Shown: positions 57,678 to 64,000 of the stretch, in pieces | Numbering within the stretch: the stretch's first letter is position 1 | Layout: every line of letters starts with the position of its first letter | NCBI GenBank assembly: GCA_047404135.1 | Contig: JBDOIT010000002.1 | Location: 372,001-436,000, forward strand | Direction: 5' to 3' | DNA: 64,000 nucleotides | Source: JAHZKS01 sp047404135 | Lineage (GTDB): Bacteria > Pseudomonadota > Alphaproteobacteria > Rickettsiales > JABSSG01 | Notes under the pieces: generated by a model | What the model saw: only the letters and a program-made list of their open reading frames with translations | Database searches by the model: none | Told to the model about the DNA's origin: nothing | Made by a program: the position numbers and the translations under genes

Positions 57678-58490
57678 TTAATGGTTTTTCAAGTGCGCGA
57701 ATTGCGTATTCATCAGTTTAATCATTTTTTGATCTCGAGCTTTATAGCTTGTGCTACCGAGCACAACTCCTACCAAAGCATGTTCACCTCTTGTTGCTGT
57801 AGTAACAATATTCCATCCAGATTTTGATGTGTAACCTGATTTGGCGCCATTGGCGCCATCTAGATGTTGCATTACTTGTTCTCTCCCTCGGAACATTGTG
57901 TTTTTATAGAAAAAAGAATCCTGAGAAAAGAGATGGTAGAAAGTAGCAAAGTCTCGTTTAAGGGCAATAGCTAATTTTGCTATATCATATGCAGTAGTTT
58001 TTTGTTCTGGATTATGCCAGCCAGAAGCATTTGTAAAATAAGTATTAGTAAGTCCAAGTTGTTTTGCCTTTGCATTCATGATTTTAGAAAAATTCTTTTC
58101 ACTCCCGGATAAATTTTCTGAAATGACTACAGAAGAGTCATTTGCTGATTTAACTATAAGGCTCATGATAGCTGCTTTTAGCGTTATAGTTCTTCCTGAT
58201 TTTAAACCTATTTTGTTCGGAAGCATATTAGCTGCTTTTTGAGAAATATTCAGAGGGGTATCAAACAAAATGGTACCTTTCTTGATGGCATCAAAAGCAA
58301 GATAGATCGTCATCATTTTTGTGAGAGAAGCAGGGTACATCTCTTTATGTGCATTTTCTGCGTATAGGATTTCACCAGTATTCTCATTTATGACCAGAGA
58401 CGCATCTGGCCTGGAATGAGCCATATTGCTGCAACAGAAAACAACAAGCAATAGGAAAGAAACATACAATTTGTTCATCTGAATCTTCAT
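57678..58490 (-). CDS. D-alanyl-D-alanine carboxypeptidase (S11), catalytic domain only
   Basis: Penicillin-binding, DacA-like enzyme that trims pentapeptides in peptidoglycan. After a signal peptide (about 5-30), the catalytic triad of motifs is complete: SxxK at S55-K58 (ASLTKMMTIYLAF), SxN in KSANDSSVVISE and KSG in GAKSGYTSKSGW. At 270 residues it stops after the catalytic domain, so it has neither the PBP5 C-terminal domain nor an amphipathic membrane anchor and may be soluble in the periplasm. An ATG four codons later is also a possible start. The second DacA-type gene lies 88 bases upstream; the two look like diverged paralogues. Confidence 0.92.
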   Translation of the reverse strand: MKIQMNKLYVSFLLLVVFCCSNMAHSRPDASLVINENTGEILYAENAHKEMYPASLTKMMTIYLAFDAIKKGTILFDTPLNISQKAANMLPNKIGLKSGRTITLKAAIMSLIVKSANDSSVVISENLSGSEKNFSKIMNAKAKQLGLTNTYFTNASGWHNPEQKTTAYDIAKLAIALKRDFATFYHLFSQDSFFYKNTMFRGREQVMQHLDGANGAKSGYTSKSGWNIVTTATRGEHALVGVVLGSTSYKARDQKMIKLMNTQFAHLKNH

Positions 58491-58578
58491 TGAGAGTGAT
58501 ATTGCTATAGTATATTAGAAAAGCTAAGAAAATATTAATTTTTGGAGTTAGCGCCCCCATATAAAGAGGGGTAGTCGA

Positions 58579-59757
58579 CTAAGCATCTATACTTAGCGCT
58601 TTATGTTTTATCCTAGATTCTTTTGCTACGGAAGAAAATAAGTCACCAACCCACCCTTTTGATTTAGAGTAGATTTTCTGAAAAAAACCAGCTTCGGCAA
58701 TACTGGTTTTAGCTATTAGCGCAAAGGTCTGCGTTTCTTTGCTGGGGAGGGTGATCTCTATTGTTCCGATTTTTTCGTTCTTTCGCACAGGGGCAATTAG
58801 ATTGTCTTTGTAATTCACCACTGCTTGTATTTGGTTTCTTTGCTCTATAGGAACGGTGAATACTAGATCTTTTTCTGTGACTAGGTCTACTTTCTCCGCA
58901 TTACCCAAAGATACATTTGCGGATATTAGCGGAAGGTTTGTATTTGCTATTTTGACGTTCGTAAAGTTCAGAAACCCGTATTGGAATAGTTTTTTTGCTT
59001 CCTGAGCTCGGACTGTTGGAGAATTTACTCCATTTAGTACGAGGATTAGTCTTCTGCCATTCCTTTCAGCAGATGCAGTAATTCCATATCCAGCATCATC
59101 AGTATATCCCGTCTTGAGGCCATCAACTCCTAATCCTTTGTTAATTAAAGTATTCCTATTAAACTGTCTGATTTTATTATATGTAAACTCTTTTTGAGAG
59201 AAATAGTTATAATATTCCGGGTAGTCTTTTATGATACGATTTGCTAAAGTTGCAAGGTCAACGGATGTCATATAATGGTTGCGGTTAGGCCATCCTGTAG
59301 AATTAGCAAACCTGCTATTCTTTAGTCCTATTTTTTTTGAGACTATATTCATTCTGTTAACAAATGCTCCTTCGCTACCTGCGATAGATTCAGCAATCGC
59401 AATAGATGCATCATTCCCGGATTGAATAATTATGCCGTGAAGTAAATCGCTCACTGTTGCTTCTTTGTTTAGAGGCAAGAACATTCTCGACCCTCTTTTG
59501 GACCATGCCTTCTTGCTAATAACCACTTTGTCATTGAGCTGTAGGGATCCATTTTTGATTCGATCAAAAGCTAGATATACGGTCATCAATTTACTCATGG
59601 AGGATGGTGGCATTTTTATATTAGCGTTTTTCTCATAAATAATTCCTCCAGTATCTGCATCTATCAATAATGCATATTTTGCTGTTGCAGAAATTGCAAA
59701 AGATGAGAGGTTAAATAGAAGTAATGAAAGTGCTAATGGGTATTTTATAAAATTCAT
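58579..59757 (-). CDS. dacA: D-alanyl-D-alanine carboxypeptidase (PBP5/6 type)
   Basis: DD-carboxypeptidase that removes the terminal D-Ala of muropeptides. Signal peptide 1-24; SxxK at S53-K56 (SSMSKLMTVYLAF), SxN in QSGNDASIAIAES, KTG in GLKTGYTDDAGYG. After the peptidase comes the PBP5 C-terminal beta domain (about 275-365; NLPLISANVSLGNAEKVDL) and a final amphipathic helix (about 370-392) that may attach it to the inner membrane. 392 residues is normal. The ATG follows the rlpA stop by one base. With rlpA upstream and the shorter copy downstream it forms a wall-remodelling cluster. Confidence 0.95.
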   Translation of the reverse strand: MNFIKYPLALSLLLFNLSSFAISATAKYALLIDADTGGIIYEKNANIKMPPSSMSKLMTVYLAFDRIKNGSLQLNDKVVISKKAWSKRGSRMFLPLNKEATVSDLLHGIIIQSGNDASIAIAESIAGSEGAFVNRMNIVSKKIGLKNSRFANSTGWPNRNHYMTSVDLATLANRIIKDYPEYYNYFSQKEFTYNKIRQFNRNTLINKGLGVDGLKTGYTDDAGYGITASAERNGRRLILVLNGVNSPTVRAQEAKKLFQYGFLNFTNVKIANTNLPLISANVSLGNAEKVDLVTEKDLVFTVPIEQRNQIQAVVNYKDNLIAPVRKNEKIGTIEITLPSKETQTFALIAKTSIAEAGFFQKIYSKSKGWVGDLFSSVAKESRIKHKALSIDA

Positions 59758-59758
59758 A

Positions 59759-60286
59759 TTAAGGAATTAAATGTTGTTTATAATGAGATTTTACCAGATT
59801 TAGTTTTTTATGCAATATTGCTGTTGCTCCTGGCAATAATTTTACACTTACCCTGGCTATTCCTTTTTTCTTCATTCCAATCAACTCAGCGGCTTTTTCT
59901 GAAAGGTCTATTATTCGTCTTCTTTTATTCTTAGCAAAAGGCCCGCGGTCATTTACACGCACAATGATAGATTTTTTATTTGAGAGGTTTGTAACCTTAA
60001 CAATGCTGGGCAAAGGTAGAGTGTTATGTGCAGCAGTGAGCGTGCGTTGATTAAAGGTTTCTCCATTTGCTGTTTTCTTTCCATGGAATCTAGGTCCATA
60101 CCATGACGCTAATCCTGTTTTGTGATATTTTTTGAAGGGTCTAGGGTGGTATTTTATTTTTCTAATAACATAAGGTTTTCCAACTTTATAGTGCCCGGTA
60201 TAGTTAGATGCAGTTTCTGGAATCAGAAAACAACCCTGCAATAGCAGCGGTAGAATCATTATGTGTATTAAACCCTTTCCTAACAT
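59759..60286 (-). CDS. rlpA: Septal ring lytic transglycosylase / rare lipoprotein A
   Basis: Outer-membrane lipoprotein with a double-psi beta barrel that cleaves denuded glycan strands at the septum. A lipoprotein signal ends in LLLQGC (Cys19), followed by LASWYGPRFHGKKTANGE, TLTAAHNTLPLPS and VRVNDRGPFAKNKRRRIIDL, the RlpA core; the active Asp in NDRGPF and His in AAHN are present. It has no SPOR domain (175 residues), so septal targeting, if any, must come from another part. The first gene of the rlpA-dacA-dacA run, with a good sigma-70 promoter 27-55 bases upstream. Confidence 0.92.
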   Translation of the reverse strand: MLGKGLIHIMILPLLLQGCFLIPETASNYTGHYKVGKPYVIRKIKYHPRPFKKYHKTGLASWYGPRFHGKKTANGETFNQRTLTAAHNTLPLPSIVKVTNLSNKKSIIVRVNDRGPFAKNKRRRIIDLSEKAAELIGMKKKGIARVSVKLLPGATAILHKKLNLVKSHYKQHLIP

Positions 60287-60312
60287 AAGTAAACTAACTT
60301 GATAACTCAGAT

Positions 60313-60341
60313 ATCCTATTATAAAGAAGTATTTTTGTCAA
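60313..60341 (-). promoter_or_regulatory. Sigma-70 promoter of rlpA
   Basis: On the minus strand TTGACA (60341-60336), 17 bases, TAGGAT (60318-60313); the rlpA ATG is at 60286, leaving a short leader. The perfect -35 and ideal spacing make it the best promoter match in this gap. Confidence 0.65.
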
Positions 60342-60593
60342 AAATTATTGATACCCTGCAGAGGCAGAGACAGCCTTGTAAAGATCCTATTTATTTGTCA
60401 ATGATAAGACACCAGTGCTATGCTGTGTAAATCTATTGTATAGGTAGATAGCAATATGTGGTGGAGTAAGAACTACAGCACTACAATATTTAATTTTTTC
60501 CTAGACGGGGCATCTGTAAATTTTTAAAATTAACTTCTGATTATCTGTTGCTATGCCACGAGCTCTTGAGTTGGCTTCGAAGGGTTGATATGC

Positions 60594-60622
60594 TTGAAAT
60601 ATTAGGAATAATAGTGTATAAA
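60594..60622 (+). promoter_or_regulatory. Promoter of rpoH
   Basis: TTGAAA, 17 bases, TATAAA, ending 30 bases before the GTG start. The -35 box reads CTTGAAA, as at dnaK and htpG, which leaves open autoregulation. An alternative TTGTCA-N18-TATGCT lies at 60395-60424. The rest of the 366-base rlpA-rpoH gap shows nothing else. Confidence 0.6.
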
Positions 60623-60652
60623 GATATCAGAGTGAATAAAAACGAGGTTACT

Positions 60653-61516
60653 GTGACCAAAACGTATTTACCGCCTCTGCAAAGTGAGCAGGGCCTTATT
60701 AGTTATATCAAAGAAGTTAGTCAGTATAAAATTCTCTCTGCAGAGGAAGAATATATGCTTGCAAAAAGAGTTTCTGAGGCTCAAGACACAGAAGCTGCAC
60801 ATACACTTATAACTAGCCATCTGCGTTTAGTTGTAAAGATCGCTATGGGGATGCGTAATTATGGTCTATCCATGATGGATATGATTGCGGAAGGTAATAT
60901 CGGTCTCATGCACTCAATAAAAAAATTTGATCCCGAACTAGGCCACAGGCTATCTACATATGCTATGTGGTGGATCAAAGCCTCTATACAAGAATTTATT
61001 ATGAAATCTTGGTCTTTAGTAAAAATAGGCACAACTGTTGCTCAGAAAAAATTATTTTTTAGCCTTAATAAGGCAAAAAACAAGATCAAAGAGATTCATG
61101 GGGGAAGGCATTATAACGAAGTTGAAGAAATTTCTCAGGAACTTAGAGTTTCTACTCAGGATGTGAGGGATATGGAGCAACGTATGTATAAAGATGTATC
61201 TTTGAACGCTCCTGTTAATTCTGATGACGAGGGCAGTATATCTTTGTTGGACACAATTCAAGATTCTAACACTAGTCATGAAGAAATGCTTTCAGAAAAA
61301 AGCGAGTTATCTTCAAGAAGGGCGACCTTTCTTTCTGCCATGGACATGCTGAATGGTAGAGAAAGATATATAGTTTCAGAGCGTCATTTGAAAGATAACG
61401 CAAAAACTTTAGAAGATCTCAGTCAGAAATTCGGTATTTCCCGTGAGAGAGTAAGGCAAATTGAAGCTCGCGCTATGGAGAAAATTACTGAATATTGTAG
61501 ATCTGCTCTAAATTAA
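60653..61516 (+). CDS. rpoH: RNA polymerase heat-shock sigma factor RpoH (sigma-32)
   Basis: Alternative sigma for heat-shock genes. I set the start at the GTG 60653 (287 aa): a GAGG ribosome site lies 6 bases upstream, the family start is TKTYLPPLQ-like, and a promoter lies just ahead; the reading from 60548 would add 35 residues across that promoter. Region 2: LRLVVKIAMGMRNYGLSMMDMIAEGNIGL and HRLSTYAMWWIKASI (parts of each); the RpoH box is seen in QKKLFFSLNKAK; region 4: KFGISRERVRQIEARAMEK. Its likely targets dnaK and htpG are in this window. Its 3' end overlaps the convergent 100-residue gene by nine bases. Confidence 0.95.
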   Translation: MTKTYLPPLQSEQGLISYIKEVSQYKILSAEEEYMLAKRVSEAQDTEAAHTLITSHLRLVVKIAMGMRNYGLSMMDMIAEGNIGLMHSIKKFDPELGHRLSTYAMWWIKASIQEFIMKSWSLVKIGTTVAQKKLFFSLNKAKNKIKEIHGGRHYNEVEEISQELRVSTQDVRDMEQRMYKDVSLNAPVNSDDEGSISLLDTIQDSNTSHEEMLSEKSELSSRRATFLSAMDMLNGRERYIVSERHLKDNAKTLEDLSQKFGISRERVRQIEARAMEKITEYCRSALN

Positions 61517-61810
61517 GTCTGTAGCGTCGATTACACTCCCTGCTACTTCATTCATGTTTTTTAGTGCTATCGGAGATTCCTCACTATTTGTATATAAACT
61601 AACCTCCTCATCCGCAATCGTAGGCACCACAAACAAAGAAAGAGTAACAAGTATTGCTTTCTGTGGAGTTGAAAAGTTAGGGGATATAATAAATTTAGCG
61701 CCAAGGAAAGCGCCTACAGATAATGAAACTGCGCTACACATACAAGAGTAGGCTTGGGAGGTGAAGTCGTTGCAACTATTTGGATCTATAATAGAGTGAT
61801 GAACGTACAT
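61508..61810 (-). CDS. Small membrane protein of unknown function (second of a tandem pair)
   Basis: A 100-residue protein that I do not recognise. It has a short polar N-terminus (about 1-15), two hydrophobic segments (about 22-40 and 52-66, separated by a short polar turn with FSTPQK), then an acidic tail (ADEEVSLYTNSEE...). A GAAGAGGTG ribosome site lies 6 bases before its ATG, so it is probably translated. Starts two bases after the stop of the similar 97-residue gene; both have the same plan (DFTS or EWTS, two helices, acidic tail). Its end overlaps the rpoH stop region. It could be a membrane hairpin protein or a small antitoxin-like regulator; there is no evidence for a function. Confidence 0.6.
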   Translation of the reverse strand: MYVHHSIIDPNSCNDFTSQAYSCMCSAVSLSVGAFLGAKFIISPNFSTPQKAILVTLSLFVVPTIADEEVSLYTNSEESPIALKNMNEVAGSVIDATDLI

Positions 61811-61812
61811 AT

Positions 61813-62106
61813 CTACACCTCTTCATTAACAGTGGGACTTACACCGTAAAGTTCTGCTCCCAAGCTGCTGCTATTGAAATGCTGCTCTGTTTCTTCAGGG
61901 ACTCCCTCTGTTATTGCAATGGTTTCTTCTGCTGATGCTCCTGAGAGAATGCCAGCGCATATAAAAAGATGTGCGTGGTATGATTTTTTCTGTGTAGCTA
62001 GTACTGCTGCACTTGTTGCAATGCCCGTAAGGTATGCAGCTGTATGCCCTGAGGTCCACTCAGTTGTTTCTTTAGAATTTGTATTCCCATTTTTTGATAT
62101 AATCAT
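61813..62106 (-). CDS. Small membrane protein of unknown function (first of a tandem pair)
   Basis: A 97-residue protein, not recognised. N-terminal polar part (1-17), two hydrophobic segments (about 20-38, TAAYLTGIATSAAVLA; and 46-58) joined by a basic QKKSYHAH turn, then a long acidic tail with many Glu and Ser (about 60-97). GGGAG lies about 4 bases before the ATG. It is the upstream member of a pair with the 61508 gene and looks like its diverged duplicate by plan rather than by close identity. The upstream 189 bases (62107-62295) hold a small CCTTTG/CAAAGG hairpin at 62138-62153 and no other gene. Confidence 0.62.
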   Translation of the reverse strand: MIISKNGNTNSKETTEWTSGHTAAYLTGIATSAAVLATQKKSYHAHLFICAGILSGASAEETIAITEGVPEETEQHFNSSSLGAELYGVSPTVNEEV

Positions 62107-62277
62107 TTTCTCCCACTTTAAAATTTTTAAATAACTTCCTTTGCTAACAAAGGTTAGTTGCTTTATTTATTATGAATTATCTTTATACAGGAAAGCTACA
62201 TCTCCTAATGTGTGTGGGCAATATTTTTAGTATTTTTTGTGGAATAGATTCCTCCTTTTAAGGTGTTCTGTTGCGAT

Positions 62278-62314
62278 AATGCCCTTAATATGTTTCTAGG
62301 GCATTTTGTTTTTT
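62278..62314 (+). terminator. Terminator-like hairpin at the pncC 3' end (plus-strand polarity)
   Basis: AATGCCC and GGGCATT form a 7-bp stem with a 14-base loop, followed on the plus strand by TTGTTTTTT. The polarity fits a plus-strand transcript, yet no plus gene lies upstream nearer than rpoH (761 bases). On the minus strand it overlaps the stop of pncC and lacks a T run. Confidence 0.5.
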
Positions 62315-62790
62315 AAAAATGGCAATATGAAATCTAGTGTAGTTTCTAGAACCTGTTGATGATTGGAGTTTCTAAGGCCACCAAAAATACATTTTCTTAC
62401 CATAGTTCTGCCACCGCAGATATTTACTCCTATGTAAGTGGTGCCAATTTTAGTGTTTTTCTTATCACTTTTTGGACCTAAGACACCTGTGGTGGATATA
62501 GATACTATATCACTATCTGATAGGCTTTCAGCCATGTATGTTGCGATTGCATGGCTTACAGCGCCATGTTCTTCAATTAAATCTATAGGTATATCTAGCA
62601 ACTCATGTTTCGCTTCATTTGAGTAAGCTATTATTCCGCGGTCAAAATGCTCAGAAGATCCAGGTAGCTGTGTGAATAGATGCGCTAGGGCGCCACCTGT
62701 GCAAGATTCTATGGTGCGTATTTTAACATGGTACTTATGGCACAGTTCGAGGATCTCGTTTACTTTGATCAACAGGTGGTTATTTTGCAT
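62296..62790 (-). CDS. pncC: Nicotinamide-nucleotide amidohydrolase (CinA C-terminal domain protein)
   Basis: Enzyme that deamidates NMN to nicotinate mononucleotide in the pyridine nucleotide cycle. It is the stand-alone CinA C-terminal domain (164 residues): TIESCTGGALAHLFTQLPGSS, FDRGIIAYSNEAKHELL, EHGAVSHAIATYMAES and TTGVLGPKSDKKNTKIGTTYI. The usual GPGG of TGIAGPGG is GPKS here, a notable departure in the substrate loop. It overlaps pgpA by 11 bases, and the pair lies downstream of ftsZ on the same strand. Confidence 0.88.
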   Translation of the reverse strand: MQNNHLLIKVNEILELCHKYHVKIRTIESCTGGALAHLFTQLPGSSEHFDRGIIAYSNEAKHELLDIPIDLIEEHGAVSHAIATYMAESLSDSDIVSISTTGVLGPKSDKKNTKIGTTYIGVNICGGRTMVRKCIFGGLRNSNHQQVLETTLDFILPFLKNKMP

Positions 62791-63370
62791 AGAAGTCTAT
62801 AAAAATTAGAAGAGCAGCAAGATATACAATAACAGAGAAAATTGCTGCAAGTATATCGTCAAACATTACGCCAAAACCATTTTGTAGCTTTGATTCAGCT
62901 AATTTAATTGGCCATGGTTTTATTATGTCAAAAAACCTAAAGAGCGCTATATTCGCGGAGATAGAGGCTAATAGAACTACGTCATAATAAATTACTTTCC
63001 CATGAATATTGGTATAAATAAGCACAAAAGTCAGAGGTATTGTTACGAAGAAACACAAAGATTGAGCAACGACCTCGTCTATTATGATTTCCTTTGAATC
63101 TTTCTTATCAATTTCTTCTGAATATTTTTCAGAGGAATAAGATCCTATGGCGAATAAGGAGAATAAAAATATAATAGGCGCGATATATAGGGCTATATAA
63201 TTATTAGCAAGAGACGAAAAAAACAAGTTAACAAGTTTTGGTGAGATTGAGCTAATTAGGTATGATATTGGAATAGCAAGGAATGAACCAATGGTACCTG
63301 GGCATTTTTTAAAAAACTTGCCAATTCCAAAGAATGTACATATTAAAAAATGGGGATTATAATACTGCAT
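62780..63370 (-). CDS. pgpA: Phosphatidylglycerophosphatase A
   Basis: Inner-membrane phosphatase (196 aa, about four helices) that dephosphorylates phosphatidylglycerol phosphate to phosphatidylglycerol. Family motifs: GIGKFFKKCPGTIGSFLA at the N-terminus, the catalytic-metal IIIDEVVAQSLCFF, FRFFDIIKPWPIKLAES and GFGVMFDDILAAIFS. It follows ftsZ by three bases and overlaps pncC by 11. It is the likely source of phosphatidylglycerol in an organism with few lipid genes seen here. Confidence 0.93.
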   Translation of the reverse strand: MQYYNPHFLICTFFGIGKFFKKCPGTIGSFLAIPISYLISSISPKLVNLFFSSLANNYIALYIAPIIFLFSLFAIGSYSSEKYSEEIDKKDSKEIIIDEVVAQSLCFFVTIPLTFVLIYTNIHGKVIYYDVVLLASISANIALFRFFDIIKPWPIKLAESKLQNGFGVMFDDILAAIFSVIVYLAALLIFIDFYAK

Positions 63371-63373
63371 ATA

Positions 63374-64000
63374 TTACGAATTCTCCTTCTCTTTGTTGCG
63401 CAGTAATGCAGGTTTATCGTATATTTCATTTTCAAATTCAGAGTCATATTCTTCATCATGAACTTCCTCTAAATTTATTTTTTTCGAATCAGTGTTCATC
63501 ATCTTCCTGAAAAGGTTTGCAAAGAAACCTCCAGAAGGGCTTTTTGCTTTTTCAATATTATCTTCACTATGATCTTCGAATTCTTCTTCGCTGTCACAAG
63601 TTTCTTCATCGGCGTTTGAATCTTCCTGCAAGAAATCTCTCATTTTATATGCAGAAGATTCTATTCCAGTTGCAACAACAGATACTCGAATTTTTCCTTC
63701 AAGATTATCGCTATAAGTTGAGCCAAATATTATATTCGCATCTTCATTCTCGATTTCCTCTCTGATTCTGTTTGCCGCTTCATCTACCTCAAACAAGGTC
63801 ATATCCTTGCCACCCGTGATATTGATAAGTACGCCTTTGGCTCCTTTCATGGAGGAATGTTCGAGTAGTGGGTTAGATATTGCGGCTTCTGCAGACTCTA
63901 TGGCTCTATTTTCTCCTGTAGCTTCCCCACTACCCATCATCGCTTTTCCCATTTCACTCATTGCGGTTTGGATATCTGCAAAGTCAAGATTTATCAATCC
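63374..64000 (-). CDS. ftsZ: Cell division protein FtsZ (C-terminal part)
   Basis: C-terminal 208 residues of the tubulin-like division GTPase; the rest lies beyond the right edge, where the frame is still open (reads GLINLDFADIQTAM). The polymerisation domain's second half is clear: MSEMGKAMMGSGEATGENRA, EAAISNPLLE and VLINITGGKDMTLFEVDEAA, then VSVVATGIE. A short, acidic linker (about 80 residues; many Glu, Asp, Ser) leads to the conserved C-terminal peptide that binds FtsA or ZipA, seen as YDKPALLRNK. The linker is much shorter than Caulobacter FtsZ. The apparent M at 63997 is a TTG Leu, not a start. Confidence 0.95.
   Translation of the reverse strand, partial: GLINLDFADIQTAMSEMGKAMMGSGEATGENRAIESAEAAISNPLLEHSSMKGAKGVLINITGGKDMTLFEVDEAANRIREEIENEDANIIFGSTYSDNLEGKIRVSVVATGIESSAYKMRDFLQEDSNADEETCDSEEEFEDHSEDNIEKAKSPSGGFFANLFRKMMNTDSKKINLEEVHDEEYDSEFENEIYDKPALLRNKEKENS

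Overview
The window looks like chromosomal DNA from an AT-rich, genome-reduced alphaproteobacterium, most likely of the Rickettsiales or a similar intracellular lineage. The reasons are: a CckA-type hybrid kinase, a short RpoH with an RpoH box, and TTGAAA/CTATAT promoters before dnaK and htpG; the proteobacterial GshA; ccmAB without the rest of a ccm operon; tightly packed genes with many 1-4 base overlaps; several decayed gene remnants in the gaps; and no insertion sequence, prophage or CRISPR array. An LptD, an MsbA-like flippase, Tol-Pal proteins and an O-antigen-type ABC exporter show a Gram-negative outer membrane with LPS, which argues against Anaplasmataceae. The assignment is inference; no 16S rRNA gene lies in the window.

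Layout. 1-4.7 kb: 2-oxoglutarate dehydrogenase complex (sucA 3' part, sucB, lpd). 4.7-9.7 kb: surface polysaccharide block (ManC-type enzyme, GT4 glycosyltransferase, WecA/MraY-type initiating transferase, divergent Wzt/Wzm exporter). 9.7-15 kb: tRNA-Ala, lnt-ybeY, three unrecognised membrane proteins, ccmAB. 15-21 kb: acnA, then dnaK-dnaJ with a heat-shock-type promoter and an intercistronic terminator. 21-30 kb: rlmH-rsfS, a BolA/monothiol glutaredoxin pair, CckA-like kinase, rsmE-gshA, a DMT transporter, infA-maf-yebC-ruvC-bolA. 30-37.5 kb (minus strand): yajC-secD-trmB, MsbA-like transporter, a PhoB-family regulator with a degenerate receiver, yggT, htpG. 37.7-46 kb: soluble lytic transglycosylase, tolQRA, a C26 peptidase-type amidotransferase, rluB-rsmD, folE-asd, a decayed cupin gene. 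46-55.6 kb: tRNA-Arg(CCG) fused to the greA stop codon, dnaG-rpoD, tRNA-Arg(TCT), lptD-surA-rsmA, birA. 55.6-64 kb: znuA, a PLP dehydratase, two DD-carboxypeptidases, rlpA, rpoH, two tandem small membrane proteins, pncC-pgpA and the 3' part of ftsZ.

Most genes are core metabolism, envelope biogenesis and translation upkeep, in arrangements known from other proteobacteria but thinned out (no pdxA between surA and rsmA, no secF beside secD, SurA shortened). The window carries both the sigma factor RpoH and two of its probable target promoters, so part of a heat-shock circuit can be read directly. The points most worth a second look are the phosphoacceptor-less PhoB-like regulator, the CckA-like kinase without visible membrane anchor, the one-base greA/tRNA-Arg overlap, the dnaK-dnaJ terminator, the tandem two-helix proteins next to rpoH, the altered C-terminal motif of FolE, and the remnant genes, one of which is broken in an A6 homopolymer. 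I did not find a convincing wholly new multi-gene system.
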